From Blasia pusilla (Eukaryota > Marchantiophyta > Marchantiopsida > Blasiales), in assembly GCA_050084515.1 (NCBI GenBank), contig CM114271.1, positions 60,140,001 through 60,204,000 on the forward strand: a stretch of DNA of 64,000 nucleotides. Reading direction: 5' to 3'. How positions within the stretch are numbered: position 1 is the first letter of the stretch; the number at the start of each line of letters is the position of its first letter. Under the pieces are notes generated by a model. The model was given only the letters and a program-made list of their open reading frames with translations, made no database searches and was not told where the DNA came from. Shown here piece by piece: positions 38,550 through 49,585 of the stretch. Both the position numbers and the translations under genes were made by a program.

Positions 38550-39692
38550 AAAGCATAGTTTTAACAAAAGTAAGAAGTTCACGACTTGAGCTAGCCAAGA
38601 TGGTGTCATCCACATAGAGTGCAAGAATAAGAAATTTAGAATCCTTGCGTAGTGTATAGATGTTAGAATCTGCTGTTGTATTGACAAAGCCAAGGTTAAG
38701 TAGGGAAAAATGAAATCGCTCGTACCACATTCGAGCAGATTGCTTCAGCCCATAAATGGACCATCCAAGAAGACAAACCATGTGGCGATCAGGAACTGAA
38801 AGCCCTTGGGGAAGGTCCATGAAAATCTGTTGCTTCAAGAAACCTATAGAAAAGCAGCAATGACATCCAACTGATGGAGGTCAAGATTAAAATAAGCCGC
38901 AATAGCAATCAAAAGACGAAGAGATTGTAACTTCACCGTAGGAGAAAATGTCTCTTCATAGTCTATATCTTGGATTTGAGTGAAGCCCTTGGAAACAAGC
39001 CGAGCTTTATATTTGTGGATTTAATCGTTATATGTGGGCTGAATCTTGAAAACCCATCGACAACCCACAGCACTCCGATCAGGAGGAAGCGGCACAAGAG
39101 TCCAAGCCTGCATTCGGGCCATGTTGGCTAATTTTGCAGAAATAACATACTTCCAATGAAGTGCATATGGCCCGGTAATGGCTTCTTCATACGATTGAGG
39201 TTCATAAAAAGAATCAATCGAAGAAAACATAGCCCTACGCTTGTGAGAAGCTTGATGTTTATCTCTCTCAGCTTCAGTAAGGGCATCGAAACGCTCAATC
39301 TGCTTAGTAATCCCAGGACTCCTCCATTGAGCAAGCGGAGGGGAACTTGGCCGAGGTCTCCGTTCACCAAGGATTGATTGAGAAGTAGGAGAAGAAGAGC
39401 CACCTACGGGAGAAGAGCCATATGGAGAGGAGAGAACTCCCACTAAAGAGGAAATGCGTGGTGAAAGTGGGACTCCCATTGAAGATGGAACGGGCAATGG
39501 AGAAGGAAGTGGCAACAAGGCTGAAGGATTTGGAGAGGCCTGGAAGAAAAGTGGATTGGAACAAATGGCTAAATCATCAGCTTCATCATAAGAAGCAGAA
39601 CGGGTAGGATGTGAAATATCAATACCGACCTTATCTTCTAATACAACAACATCACAAGAAATGATGATCTTTTTGTCACATTTCCGCTCCAA
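38550..39692 (-). pseudogene. copia reverse transcriptase relic
   Basis: The first part (39,692-39,021) ends with the family start signature 'AWTLVPLPPDRSAVGCRWVFKI'. The second (38,838-38,550) contains 'GLKQSARMWYERF' and the catalytic 'LALYVDDTILAS'. A stop at the end of the first frame and a gap break the protein, and it ends after 'FEMTDL' at the truncation point. Confidence 0.85.
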
Positions 39693-39889
39693 ACGTAAAG
39701 CCTTGCTGTGGTCACTATAGCCTAGAAAAATACATTCTTCGGTCTAAAAATCCAACTTGGAATGAGGATCATTGATCTTGGCAAAAGTAGACTACTAAAA
39801 ATTCTAAGGTGAGAAAGTAGAGGTTTACGATTAAACCTGAGTTCATATGGGGTTTTGGAAATATGCAGGGCTTCGCTGGGAAGGCGATT

Positions 39890-40580
39890 CTAAAGATAAT
39901 TGGCAGTGACTAGAGCTTCACCCCAATAGGATTTTGCTACAGGGGAGTGAGATAGCATAGATCGAATAGAATTGACAAGAGTGCGATTCTTACGTTCACA
40001 AACGTCATTCTGCTATGGTGTATGAGGAATAGTAAACTATCTAGAAATGCCTCTGGAAGTACAAAAATCATTAAAAGCAAAGGATCAATACTCGCCACCA
40101 TTATCAGATTGAAGCATCTTGACACAACGTGGTTGATGTAGATTCTCAACTAATGCCACAAACTGCTCAAATCGGAAAAATACCTCAGATTTGTGTAGCA
40201 TCAAATAAAGTGTAGTGTAGCGAGAGGAAATCATTAATAAACAGGACGAAATAACGGAAACCAGAATGAGTAGGAGGAGAAATTGGTCAGCGGATGTTTG
40301 TGTGAATTAAATCAAGAATGCCAAAAGCTCTATGTGTGGGTATGTTAGAGGGAAAAGATTTGCGGATTTGCTTGCTATACAGACAAGCAATGCAGGAGGA
40401 TGTGTGAGTCGGATTGTGATAAGGAATGCCATCCACCATCTGTTGAGATTGAAGTTGAGAAATGCGAGTAGAACTAATATGTCCCAAACGGAATTTATTT
40501 TCCATCAAACATCTTAACATAACTGGCGGTTCCGCCTTGATCAGCAATGGCACATGTGTTCTACTTGGTATATGCGGCAC
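39890..40580 (-). pseudogene. copia integrase relic
   Basis: 40,580-40,287 has the pre-integrase zinc-binding region ('FRLGHIS', 'SSCIACLYSKQIRKSFP'). 'KMLQSDNGGEY' at about 40,120-40,085 is part of the catalytic core and is followed directly by a stop codon. 40,149-39,937 continues in a shifted frame. Confidence 0.75.
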
Positions 40581-40595
40581 ATTTTGAAGAGAATG

Positions 40596-40859
40596 TTAAG
40601 TTCCTTCAAAGAGGAGAATCTCAAGCGTACGGGTGCCATGAATTGCTTGAGTAGAGTTGTCTCCACGGTAAACATACAAGGGCCGCTTATATGGAGTATA
40701 ATCAGAAAAGTAATCACTGGAAAATGCCATGTGATGTGTAGCTCCCATATCAATATACCAAGTGTTATCTTGAGTTTCCAATCCTATAGTGGAATATGAT
40801 ATTGTAACAAATAGATGGGAAGTCATATGGGCTTGTGGAACCTGAGATTTGGATTGCAA
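40596..40859 (-). pseudogene. copia protease relic
   Basis: The frame contains 'NTWYIDMGATHHM', the copia aspartic protease site, which in intact elements reads D-S-G-A; here Ser is Met. Downstream 'GTRTLEILLFEGT' fits the same domain. Confidence 0.75.
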
Positions 40860-40861
40860 CT

Positions 40862-41819
40862 ATTGGTTAGCAAGGCGCTTGCGGCACCTTTGATGTGATG
40901 TCCCATCAGATTACAATAAAAACACTTCATCCTTTTATAATTATTCTATTGGCTAGAGGACGGTGATTGCCAATCAGCAGTAAGACCAGACGATTCTCCC
41001 TTGGATGAATTCGCCAAGAAAGCCGGAACAAATCATGATCTAAAAGAACCAGCGCCTTTTTGAGGCACTTTGCCTCTACCGTATCCTCTTGATGGATAGC
41101 CATCATGCTTGTAGCCACCAAATTTTGGCTTATAATTGGAAGGACCTACGCCTCATCCAACAAAAAGCACAGAAGACGGGTCTGATGTTTGCGTCTTCAT
41201 CATCTTCTCTTCCTGGGGAAGATAAGTTTTCACCGCCTGAAGAGTCAAATTAGTCTGACCTCTTAAAGAGGTTAAAAATTTGAGATAACTATTGGGCATT
41301 GATCGCATCAATACCAAATACTGATTCTCATCACTAATTACTGAGCCGGCGATGGAAAGTTGATCAATCAAGGTGCAAAATTAGTGAACGTGCTTAGTAA
41401 CAATCTCCCTCCTTCATCTTGAGCATTTAGAGCTCATCTTGCAAGTACATCTTTGTCACGGGATCGCGCGCTTGGTATAAGGTGTCCAATTTGGACCAAG
41501 ATTTAGCAACGGTCTTCAAAACGCTAATATGATGAACTTGCGAATTGTCTAGTCGATTTGCAATAAAAGATAAGGCTAACTTATAGAGTGTATCCCATTC
41601 TTGAACACTCTCTACTCATGTTGCAGGAGCAGTCACCGTTGTCGGCTTAAGGATTGTGCCATCAACAATATCTGTTAAATCTTCGGCATCTAGAAACAAC
41701 ATCATGCAGAAATGCCAGATATAGAAATAGGTCCCGTCAAATTTTGGGATGTTCTCAATCTTAAGGAGCATACTAGTATTTACCATTGCGAATTGATGAA
41801 AGTGACAGAAAAGGGTCAA
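40862..41819 (-). pseudogene. copia gag relic with zinc knuckle
   Basis: Pieces of a copia gag are read in order: 'MLLKIENIPKFDGTYFYIWHFCMMLFL' (41,819-41,616), 'LVLMRSMPNSYLKFLTSLRGQTNLTLQAVKTYL' (41,371-41,153) and a CX2CX4HX4C knuckle 'CFYCNLMGHH' near 40,925-40,870, whose last cysteine is in the +1 frame after a one-base shift. Stops lie between the pieces. Function in intact relatives: capsid formation and RNA binding. Confidence 0.75.
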
Positions 41820-41991
41820 GGACTTTGGATTTGTAAGAATATGAAGTCCGCAGCCACCAAGAAAATAGAAACGAGAAAGGCATTTGAGTAGAAGGCGTCC
41901 CTTCTACTCTAGGAATGTTGAAGCGTCACTCAAATTCCAATCCTCTCTTGAAATTGTAAGCGTAAAGACTAGTGACCAGGATCTAATATTA

Positions 41992-42304
41992 TGTAAAACA
42001 TCAGAAATGATCAAGATAGAGAGAATGCTTGAATGCTCATACTAGATTTACTGATCGTAAATAGGAATTAATCTCGATACACTCTTCTTGTTACTAATAG
42101 AGGAAGAAGGCTATACATGTGTCATTTCAAATCTATAAATATGAAACGACACCTGAAGAAATCTAGTGGACAGAAATTGTCCCTAAGATGAAGGTTAAGC
42201 TAATATGTTCATGTTGGTTGGTCCGTGTGAAACCAACAATGATCAACTGACTAGCACATACTAATGGACTGATTTGTTGCATTGATGTACAAGAATCTAA
42301 CACT
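41992..42304 (-). repeat. probable 5' LTR of the copia relic
   Basis: Minus-strand sequence begins TGTTAGATTCTTGTACATC at 42,304 and ends ATGTTTTACA at 41,992, so it has TG...CA ends in the position expected upstream of gag. No second copy is present to confirm it because the 3' end is lost, and the following primer-binding site is not a clean tRNA-Met match. Confidence 0.4.
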
Positions 42305-42869
42305 GCCCTCGCTGCACGAATTTCTTGCCGAGCCGTCCTACCTCGAATTTTGGCCACGAGCCTACTCTGTCCGGCCGCGCGCGTGCTCTATCCGCTTCTG
42401 ACTGACTATGGTGCCGTTGCTACCACGCGGCCGCCTATGAGCCCATTTCCAAACCTTACTCCCAGTTTGCTCATTGTCGTCCGTCCTCCAGGCTAACCTC
42501 GTGCGACACCGTTCCTCTACACCGTCAACTAATTGACGGCTGTTGCACTATCAACGGTCATGACACATCGGCTATAACAGTTTGCGTCATCGACCAGTGA
42601 GAGCAAGTGATCCTTGGATTTATGGATTCCGAGTTTTTTTTTTGCTTTGCTATGTCTTGAGGTGATAGCCGCTTGACGACGATCGAGTACCGTGCCGTGA
42701 CGCCCCTAGCCGCAACGTGCCTCCGATTTCCGTGCCGTGCCGGTCGTGGCCGCACCGCACCGTCTTGATCGGGGAGCCGCACCATCATTGTGGAGCAAAT
42801 TGTGTTTTTTGCCATTGAGATGGGTATGCTGTTGAGTTCCGCACCCGATTCTTGAGTGACATGCCGTTT
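42305..42869. other. GC-rich segment between copia LTR and gag fragment
   Basis: CG-rich sequence with repeated 'ccgtgccgtg' words near 42,690-42,740. No coding signal or matching LTR was found. Confidence 0.4.
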
Positions 42870-43725
42870 ATAGCTATTCCGCGCCGACAGTGCTGACAGT
42901 GACGACTCATGCTCCTTGTTGGGGGACGAGGAGCATGAGTTGCTCGAGGGGGTGGTGGAGTTGCACGTGGAGGAGATAGGGTTCCACCACCTAGACACTT
43001 TGAGGAAGATGCAAGGCATGATGTTGGGATGGCTACTCATATACAATAGCTACAACAACAGATTGCCGCTATGGCATTGCGGTTACCAGATGCCGGATTA
43101 GTGGCATCGATACTTGTGGAGCAGTCGGAGATGTGGAGGATCATGGCTAGATGTGTGCGTCTGTCCATTTGGAGGCAGCCGCTATTGTAACACGTGGAGC
43201 TGCCGAGGAGTTGGACCCACAGAGGGGGGAAGTCAAGAAACAGACCATGCTTCCTCAGTCTTTCACGTTGTTTGAGGCGATGAGGACCCCATCGATGAGT
43301 CCTTATCAGAGTTCTCGGAGAGTTGATGGTGTTGGTGTGCAGGCACAGAGAGCAATGGGAGAAGTGAGTGCGACAACTCCTATTTCTGATGCTCGGGAGG
43401 AGCATGTGTCGAGCACGATGTTGGGGGCAGCCACAATGGTGTATCGTCCTCCTTTGTTTTCAGCTTTTGATGTTATGACGTTGGGAGGTATGCCTGCCGA
43501 GGTCTCTTGATAGGCCGCTACGTTATGTGACCGAGGAGATGGAGTTTCTGCATCACGTTCAGAGGTGATTGCAGAGGAGGTGATAGACCTGCCCTTGGAG
43601 CCGATGCTCGGGCTGTCCACATTAGATTCATGGCAAGTTGTGGTTGCTAGGATGGCGGAGATGCCTGCCAGACCTGCGATAGAGCGTCCCATGGCTTCTC
43701 ATGGTGTTATGTTGTTGGATAACTA
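42870..43725 (+). pseudogene. gag/protease-side fragment of the methyltransferase-bearing gypsy family
   Basis: Plus-strand sequence matches the start of the 52-57 kb element in inverted orientation: 'FHHLDTLRKMQGMMLGWLLIYNSY' parallels 'YHHLDAPRERPDVRLGWLLRYNSY', 'LPQSFTLFEAMRTPSMSPYQSSRRV' parallels 'LPQSFTLSEAMRTPSMGPHQSSWRV', and 'VYRPPLFSAFDVMTLGGMPAE' parallels 'VYRTPLFSASDVMTLGDTPAE'. It ends abruptly at about 43,725, just before the protease active site, at a purine-rich junction. Frameshifts and stops are present. Confidence 0.8.
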
Positions 43726-43905
43726 GGGAGAGGAGCGGTAAGAGGAGAGGAAGAGAGGAAGAGAGGAGAGAGGAGAGAGGAAACTTCCTTCAACCCAAAG
43801 AGATACTTTTTTTTAAGAGAGTTTCCTGTGATTTGAAGAGAGTTTCCGTTGGGTTGAAGAGAGGAAACTTTTTAATGAATTTTTTTGCACTTTTATTTTT
43901 AGTGC
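43726..43905 (+). repeat. purine-rich junction with repeated 'gagtttcc' words
   Basis: A run of GGAAGAGAGGAGAG words is followed by 'ggaaacttccttcaaccc' and its near-inverse 'gttgggttgaagagaggaaac'. It may mark an end of the transposon, but no matching copy was found near 52,335. Confidence 0.5.
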
Positions 43906-43947
43906 TTAGGCACTCTTACTAATTTTTTTTTCCTCTTCAACATTTTG

Positions 43948-43974
43948 GCAACCCATCTGAATCCGACGGGTTGC
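43948..43974. repeat. 27-bp palindrome, isolated copy
   Basis: An imperfect copy of the palindrome (arms 'gcaacccatctg' and 'ccgacgggttgc'), downstream of the transposase gene. Confidence 0.8.
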
Positions 43975-44151
43975 AATTTGCACAAAATTTTTAAAACTAA
44001 AAAATTAGTGGAATCATAAATGTGGAACAAATCACTTTTTCCATCCAAGGTCTGGAAAGAATCTATCATTTGCCTTGGGCTGAATAGAGTTCAAGCTCAA
44101 AGTGAAGGTTCTGGCAAATGAAAGTACAATCTAAGATCTCATTTTGCATCC

Positions 44152-44510
44152 TCAAAGTGGTTTGTTTAAAATACTTCGCACTTCTTTGAGGGACAGAATT
44201 GGTTGGTGGATTCCTACTCCTACCTCCGACTCTCTTAAAACTACAAGAAATACATAGTACATGTGCTTACAAGGAAAATATCTTTTCCCACTTGTCTCTC
44301 TTTGGGCAAAGTCATCACAGGAACATGTGGGAAAGCAACAGATGTGCACCACATACACCCGTGTGATACTTGAATTTATAGTGTTGTTCCTGACCCAATA
44401 CATCCTTCCTATTCCATTGCCACTCTGGACATCTTTTGTGGCAATGATTTCCATGTTTGCCTCCCGAGCTGATGCGATTCACTTTGCTCTCTCCACCGTT
44501 GGCCTACACA
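44152..44510 (-). pseudogene. SWIM-type zinc-finger segment of the transposase gene
   Basis: The frame carries 'TCSCDDFAQRETSGKRYFPCKHMYYVFLVVL', which fits the SWIM pattern CxC...CxH with a hydrophobic helix after it. SWIM fingers occur near the C-terminus of MULE and related DDE transposases, where they help bind DNA or partners. Upstream of Met 44,454 the frame stays open only briefly to a TGA near 44,490. It lies downstream of the DDE domain on the same strand, separated by a palindrome-rich non-coding stretch, so I read it as a 3' exon or detached part of the same gene. Confidence 0.6.
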
Positions 44511-44522
44511 TCCTGTTTCTCT

Positions 44523-45185
44523 TCACCCCATTTTAGACTCAAACAAAAATAGTGGATTGAGATCATCCACCTCCTCCGCATACATGTTCACATCAATCTT
44601 GGGTTGAATACAAAATGCGAAGGTCTCTGTAATGCGAACATGCTCTGAACTTCCTCCGTCTACGAGTGTGAAACTGGCACTTGTAAGATTGTCCACTTCG
44701 TCTTGAGTGTAATTCGTATATGGGGCAATGGGCCAAATCGTGGGGATATTCCCTAGAGCTCAAATGGCAGCCGGATAAGACTTTCGAAAAGCGCAGGATT
44801 CATTTGGGCAGAAGAAGTACTTCAATTGATCCCTGATCCTCATGAAACGATCAAAGGTTTTGAGTCCCCAAAATCCAGGGAGTGGTCGTCCAATCCTTGT
44901 ATAGTTCTTATTTAGGAAAGTGCCGCATGCTCTCCTAATGCCATTAGATCCTACCCTGCAAGTGGGTCCACGTCCAGGGTTGCTCCGAGATATATGCTAC
45001 CTTTTGAGGTTGCAGTCCACCTCAATGACCGGAATCCCATACTATTGAACCACCCTAGCGACCGGATGTTGCAAACTTCCAACAACGGAGGGCTTTTGAA
45101 ATAAAACATTCACTGATTTTGGAGAAGTTACTGGATCACGGATTTTGGATCAATCCGGGGTCTCTGAATACCTAGGCAACGTTAT
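44523..45185 (-). pseudogene. unrecognised coding-like exon between DDE and SWIM segments
   Basis: One minus-strand frame is protein-like for about 220 codons but is interrupted by three stops. It contains 'GSNGIRRACGTFLNKNYTRIGRPLPGFWGLKTFDRFMRIRDQLKYFFCPN', then 'IAPYTNYTQDEVDNLTSASFTLVDGGSSEHVRITETFAFCI', and ends 'LFLFESKMG' at a TGA (44,523-44,525). I do not recognise a domain. It lacks palindromes, unlike the stretch just upstream. It could be part of the transposase or a separate small gene of the element. Confidence 0.45.
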
Positions 45186-45467
45186 TTCTTCATCCAAATC
45201 AATCACTGGGTTTGTTCCTGGATCCTTTTGTCAGGAAGATATAGGATGCTGCAGATTGTAGCATTGCTCTTGCCTGGTCTTGTTGGCATGCCTCTACAAT
45301 TGAAATTCTTTGGCATGCTTGTGACGACCTCTAGGAGGAATGAACACTTTATGCTCCACTTGTGTTGGGGCAGAGGGCATTTTCATCAATGTTCAATCCC
45401 TGCAATGACGACAATGTGAGAAGGGAACGAAAATAACTCTATGAGCAAAGAAAAAAAATTACATGTC

Positions 45468-46270
45468 GGAATCACACGGGTTGCAAGTCGGAGGCATCCC
45501 ATGAATGACTCTGTGACCCATCGGTTTCCAACATGCTGCAACACCAAGGAACCACCTACAGCAACCCATCGAATTCATACTAGTTGCAAGTAACTTTGGC
45601 CACTCCGGGCTGGAAGATCCAAGTGCAAGTCATCAGAATTCGACGAAATTTCACATGGATTTTCTAGCCTCCGACTTGAAACGGGTTGCAAGTCGGATAT
45701 ATCCTTGGAAAGTCCCAGTAACCTTTTATTGCAACCTAGCACCCAAGAACCTGCTATTGCAACCCGTCGGAATCGGACGAGTTGTGAGAAGCAGGCCGAT
45801 CCGGTCTCGAAAATCCTTGTGCAACCTGTCGGATTCCGTTGGCTTGCAAGAAGTGTCCACACACGAAGCTTTGAAACTATTGGAAATCTGACGGGTTCCA
45901 GTTAACTTGAACTGATGCAACGTGTCTGGATGCGACTTGGAGACAGCCGCAACCTGTCTGAATGCGAGGAGTTGCATACAGATGCAACTTGTCAGAATCT
46001 GACGGGTTCCAGACCGAGTTAACTCTCAGTCTTGTGGCTTGCAACCCATCCGGATCGAACTATTTGCAGGCCTTGTATACATGCAACTTGCAACCAGTCA
46101 GGATTTGACAGGTTGCACACTCATGCAACCAGTCAAGTTCCGACGGGTTGCACAAACATTCCTCGTGCATGATGTCGCGCTCCGATGGTCAACACAAACA
46201 TTCTTGATGCAACACGTCGGTTTCCGACGTGTTGCACACTCAGGAAATCCGTCGCATTCGACGGGTTGCT
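45468..46270. repeat. cluster of about ten 27-bp palindromes
   Basis: Copies lie near 45,561, 45,759, 45,820, 45,950, 46,025, 46,087, 46,126, 46,209 and 46,246, plus half copies. The copy at 46,209-46,235 has perfect 12-bp arms GCAACACGTCGG / CCGACGTGTTGC, in which both arms carry the matching change relative to the consensus. The cluster sits between the DDE and downstream segments of the transposase gene, probably in an intron. Confidence 0.85.
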
Positions 46271-46330
46271 TGGTTTCTTCGGTTTGAAATCCCTATAGTG
46301 CCAACGCTTCTCAAATTGAGCTGCAACTTT

Positions 46331-48107
46331 TCAAAATATTCTCAATATGAGCTCGACAAGACGAAATACTGAACTCAACTGCCGCATGAAGTTTCTCCAT
46401 TGTCTCATTCGTACAGTCCACCAACTGAGCCAAGAGCACAACTCTTTGTACTTCCCCTCAATTGCATGCTTCCTCCACCACCCATGAAGTTCTTCTTGGC
46501 ATTCCATGGCCTGTTTCAAGGTTTTGCTGTCCTTGCGGTCTTGGAGTAGAGTAACATGCTTGGTCCTCTTATTCTCCTTGATGCAAGATTTAGTGTACCG
46601 CGTCATAGATTGTTGCCAATGGAAAGCATCCAACCTTTCTCTCTCTGGTTGAACCTGCCCACTCCAGAACACTTCCCTGATAGCAATCCACCCAAGTTGT
46701 GCATTGTCCGCCATGAATCCATAAATTTTCGGAGGTGGCCTTTTGTTTTCCTTCACCACCTCCAATAGGAATAACCAAAATATCTTCAAAGTGCCTACGT
46801 CTTCTGCTTTTACCTCACAGACAAATATAGTTTTGAGTCCCTTCTCCATATGGTCATAAACATGAGCACCCATGGTCAACCTCTCTGTAGAAAATATCAA
46901 AGCTTACCCACATGCCGTAAAGATCTTCCCCTTCCCTCATTCGATCTATAAGATCGAGGCCACTTGACGGCCCTGTCGTTGACATTTTGAAGACATAAGC
47001 CTTAGATCCTTCGCCTCCCTGGCCCATGAACTGCCATCTCTGAATAAATGCAAATATGGAGTTCGCCTTGATTCTAGCAATGGCATCCATTTCGGCCGTC
47101 TTTCCATCCAGTACTTGTATTTGACGCATCAAATTTTGGAAGCATTCAGGATCAGCGAGAAATGCGAGATTTTCCCAGAGTTGTTTCTCCTCAGTAGCTA
47201 AGATCTCGCCCTTCCTAGGGATTCCAAGCAGTTGTTCACAAATTTGTGATATTGTTGTTAACTTGATCACTCCTGGCTTTGATCCCAGAGAGTTTCTATA
47301 TACCTCGGCCATTTTCTTTGCCACATCCTCCTTGATGTGTCTCTGAATTGCATCGATAACATGATGAATGTGGGAGCCAACATGAACTGCCAGCCTTGTG
47401 TACTCAGACGTAGAACTGAAGTTGTGCACAATGAAAAAAAATGTATGCACGACACGCTCCAACGCAGAAAGGGGATGCCTGACAATGAGGACATCGATGG
47501 CCTATCGGCGGTATGGTCGCACCGACCTCATATATGGAGTTTCAACATTCTTAGGGGGAAATTGCGATGTATTGACTCGCCCATTGTGCTCTAGATACGG
47601 GCATGTTGGACTTCTACACTCCATGGCTCCAACGCATTGGCGGCGAGAAACAATCCAAGGACCATATGGAATTGAAGCACTAGTCCGTTGAAGCCTGCAC
47701 CATCGATGACAATCAGACTTTCTGTCCATACCCTTCAAGCGTCCTCCATCTTTCTTTTGAGCAGGACCAGCAAGTGGAGGCAACTCAAAAATGCAATTAC
47801 CATCGTACGTGGGTGGCAGCTCGTCGACAAGAATATGCTCGAACATTTTAAAGGGCAGAGATGACAACAAACTATTGCCTGATACTTGCAAGAGGAACGA
47901 GTAGGAAGACAGAGGACCCGGTTGGTGTCCGACAGTTCCACTGAGATTGACGACATCCAGAATGTCTTCAGAAAGTACAATATTGTTATGAACGTGTGAA
48001 GTTGGAGTCGATGCCGGATCTACCGAGCTTGGAGTGGCAAATGTAGAGCTCGGTGCACCAGGAAATTCTGTACCGTCTACTTGGGAAACAGAGGAATTCA
48101 GAGGCAA
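46331..48107 (-). pseudogene. DDE-type transposase (MULE- or KDZ-like), main coding part
   Basis: The frame runs from 48,107 to 46,854 with a single in-frame TAG (47,502-47,504), then shifts frame near 46,885 and continues to 46,331, giving roughly 590 codons. The N-terminal half has a Cys/His region ('DCHRWCRLQRTSASIPYGPW', 'CVGAMECRSPTCPYL') like the zinc-binding N-terminus of MULE-type transposases. The C-terminal half has 'TIFVCEVKAED', 'FMADNAQLGWIAIREVFWSG' and 'DAFHWQQSMTRY', which fits the middle of a DDE catalytic domain followed by the conserved His region. SWIM-like sequence lies farther downstream. No start-proximal promoter could be identified. The exact superfamily is uncertain. 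Confidence 0.6.
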
Positions 48108-48109
48108 GC

Positions 48110-48925
48110 CATAAACTATGTATTGGCCAATTTTTTAGAGGTAGGAGATTCCATACTTTACGGTCTACTATCACTGGCTAGACTATCTCACCTACAATGT
48201 CCTCCGTACCGTCCACCCTAACATCCTTGGAAACAAAGATTGTTCCAATTTGGAGAAGAAATCGCACTAAAAGGAAATTTTCATCCACTGGTATGTAAGA
48301 TTCACGAGCTTGCGGTCAAACTATTTCTGATTGAGGAAGGGCCACTAGATGACTCCCACAAGTGAGTTTCACATAAGTATCCATTCCCAAATGATTCCAT
48401 CGGGTGGAGGATGAGAATAAGAATGAGAATGAGAATGTTTAATTTATAGTGAATAGTGACCTTTATTCTCTTGACAGAATTTGACTGACAAGATGCTATT
48501 TGGTAAGTGAGATTGTCTGAAGGAATGGATTCAATCCTGTTGCAACCTGTCGAAGTCCGACTAGTTGCAAATTTTGGGACTCGGACACGTGGGTTGCAAA
48601 GCCACGGAGTACCATCTTCTGTAAGAATCCGAGTGCAACTTGCAACCCCTCGGAGTTCGTTGGGTTGGTACCCCCTGCCTGTCTGACATGTGTGATTGGA
48701 GTTAGGATTTGCTAACATTGAGACATGAGACATTGCATGGATTTGCTACAGCAACCCGTTGGGGACTGCGACGGGTTCGGATAGCACCTAACCTCGCTTT
48801 CCCTTTTGGATCTCGCGTCGATTTCTCTTGTCCAATGAACTGAGCAAACCAAAAGTGCAGATTTTCCGGATGGTGGGAAGTGTCCTACCAAGGGTAGAGC
48901 TTGTAACCCGTCGGAGGGCAACCGC
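48110..48925. other. region between the divergent genes, with palindromes
   Basis: Contains imperfect palindromes near 48,541, 48,637, 48,752 and a half copy at 48,905. It should include the promoters of both divergent genes. A short (GAATGA)n-like stretch lies at 48,412-48,438. Confidence 0.55.
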
Positions 48926-48977
48926 TTGCCTCGAGACTATGCTTTGTCGCATTGTTACCTGAGGACGAGGAAAGCGT

Positions 48978-49271
48978 GCAACGCGTCGGTCTCTGAGGGG
49001 TTGCCCCGGTACCTCACCTTTTACCCCAATATGAGGGAAGCGTGCAACCCGTCGGTCTCCGACGGGTTGCTTGGGTACCTTGCCTTGTTACCCGAGGACG
49101 AGGGATCTGTGCAACCCGTCGGTCTGCGACGGGTTGCTTGGGTACCTCGCCAAGTTACCCAAGGACAAGGGATCTGTGCAACCCATTGGTCTTCGACAAG
49201 TTGCCTTGGTAACTCGCCTTGCATCCCCAAGACGAGGGAATCGTGCAACCCGTCGGAGACTGACAGGTTGC
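48978..49271 (+). repeat. tandem array of 66-67-bp units each holding one palindrome
   Basis: Palindrome starts at 48,978, 49,044, 49,111, 49,178 and 49,245 give periods of 66, 67, 67 and 67. The spacers share 'ttgggtacct', 'gaggacgaggga' and similar words. The copies at 49,044-49,070 (arms GCAACCCGTCGG) and 49,111-49,137 are nearly perfect. An open frame across this array translates the repeat and is not a gene. Confidence 0.9.
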
Positions 49272-49585
49272 CCGGGTTCCCACGTGCAAAGATCCATAAC
49301 ATCCTACACGTCGCCGTCAATACGACCCAACGGTCAGCTCAACGGCTCAAAAAGTATGAAAGGCTGAGGTTTCGATCATTTCCGTTTTTCATTTCGCGAT
49401 TTCATGAGCTCTTCCTCGCAGCAGCTGACGTTATCTTTCCGCCGCCAAACTCAATTACATCACCACTCGCTAAAAGGTTACGACGATCCAACAAAAGACG
49501 CTTTCGGGTTTGGATTTCGGCAAGCTCATCCGCTGGAGGGTCACGACGCTTCATTACGAAACGCTTCGAGGGATCTATCGTGCAC

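Larger units (their letters stand above)
38525..41990 (-). mobile_element. decayed Ty1/copia retrotransposon, 3'-truncated
   Basis: Gag, protease, integrase and reverse transcriptase occur in the Ty1/copia order (integrase before reverse transcriptase) on the minus strand. The element is cut off after 'FEMTDL' of the reverse transcriptase (about 38,525), so its RNase H and 3' LTR are missing; GC-rich unrelated DNA follows. Multiple stops and frameshifts show that it cannot move itself. A probable 5' LTR is at 41,992-42,304. Confidence 0.85.

Noticed and set aside
48978-49271. Palindromes as transcription terminators
   Set aside because: No T-runs follow them and intrinsic terminators of this kind are a bacterial feature.
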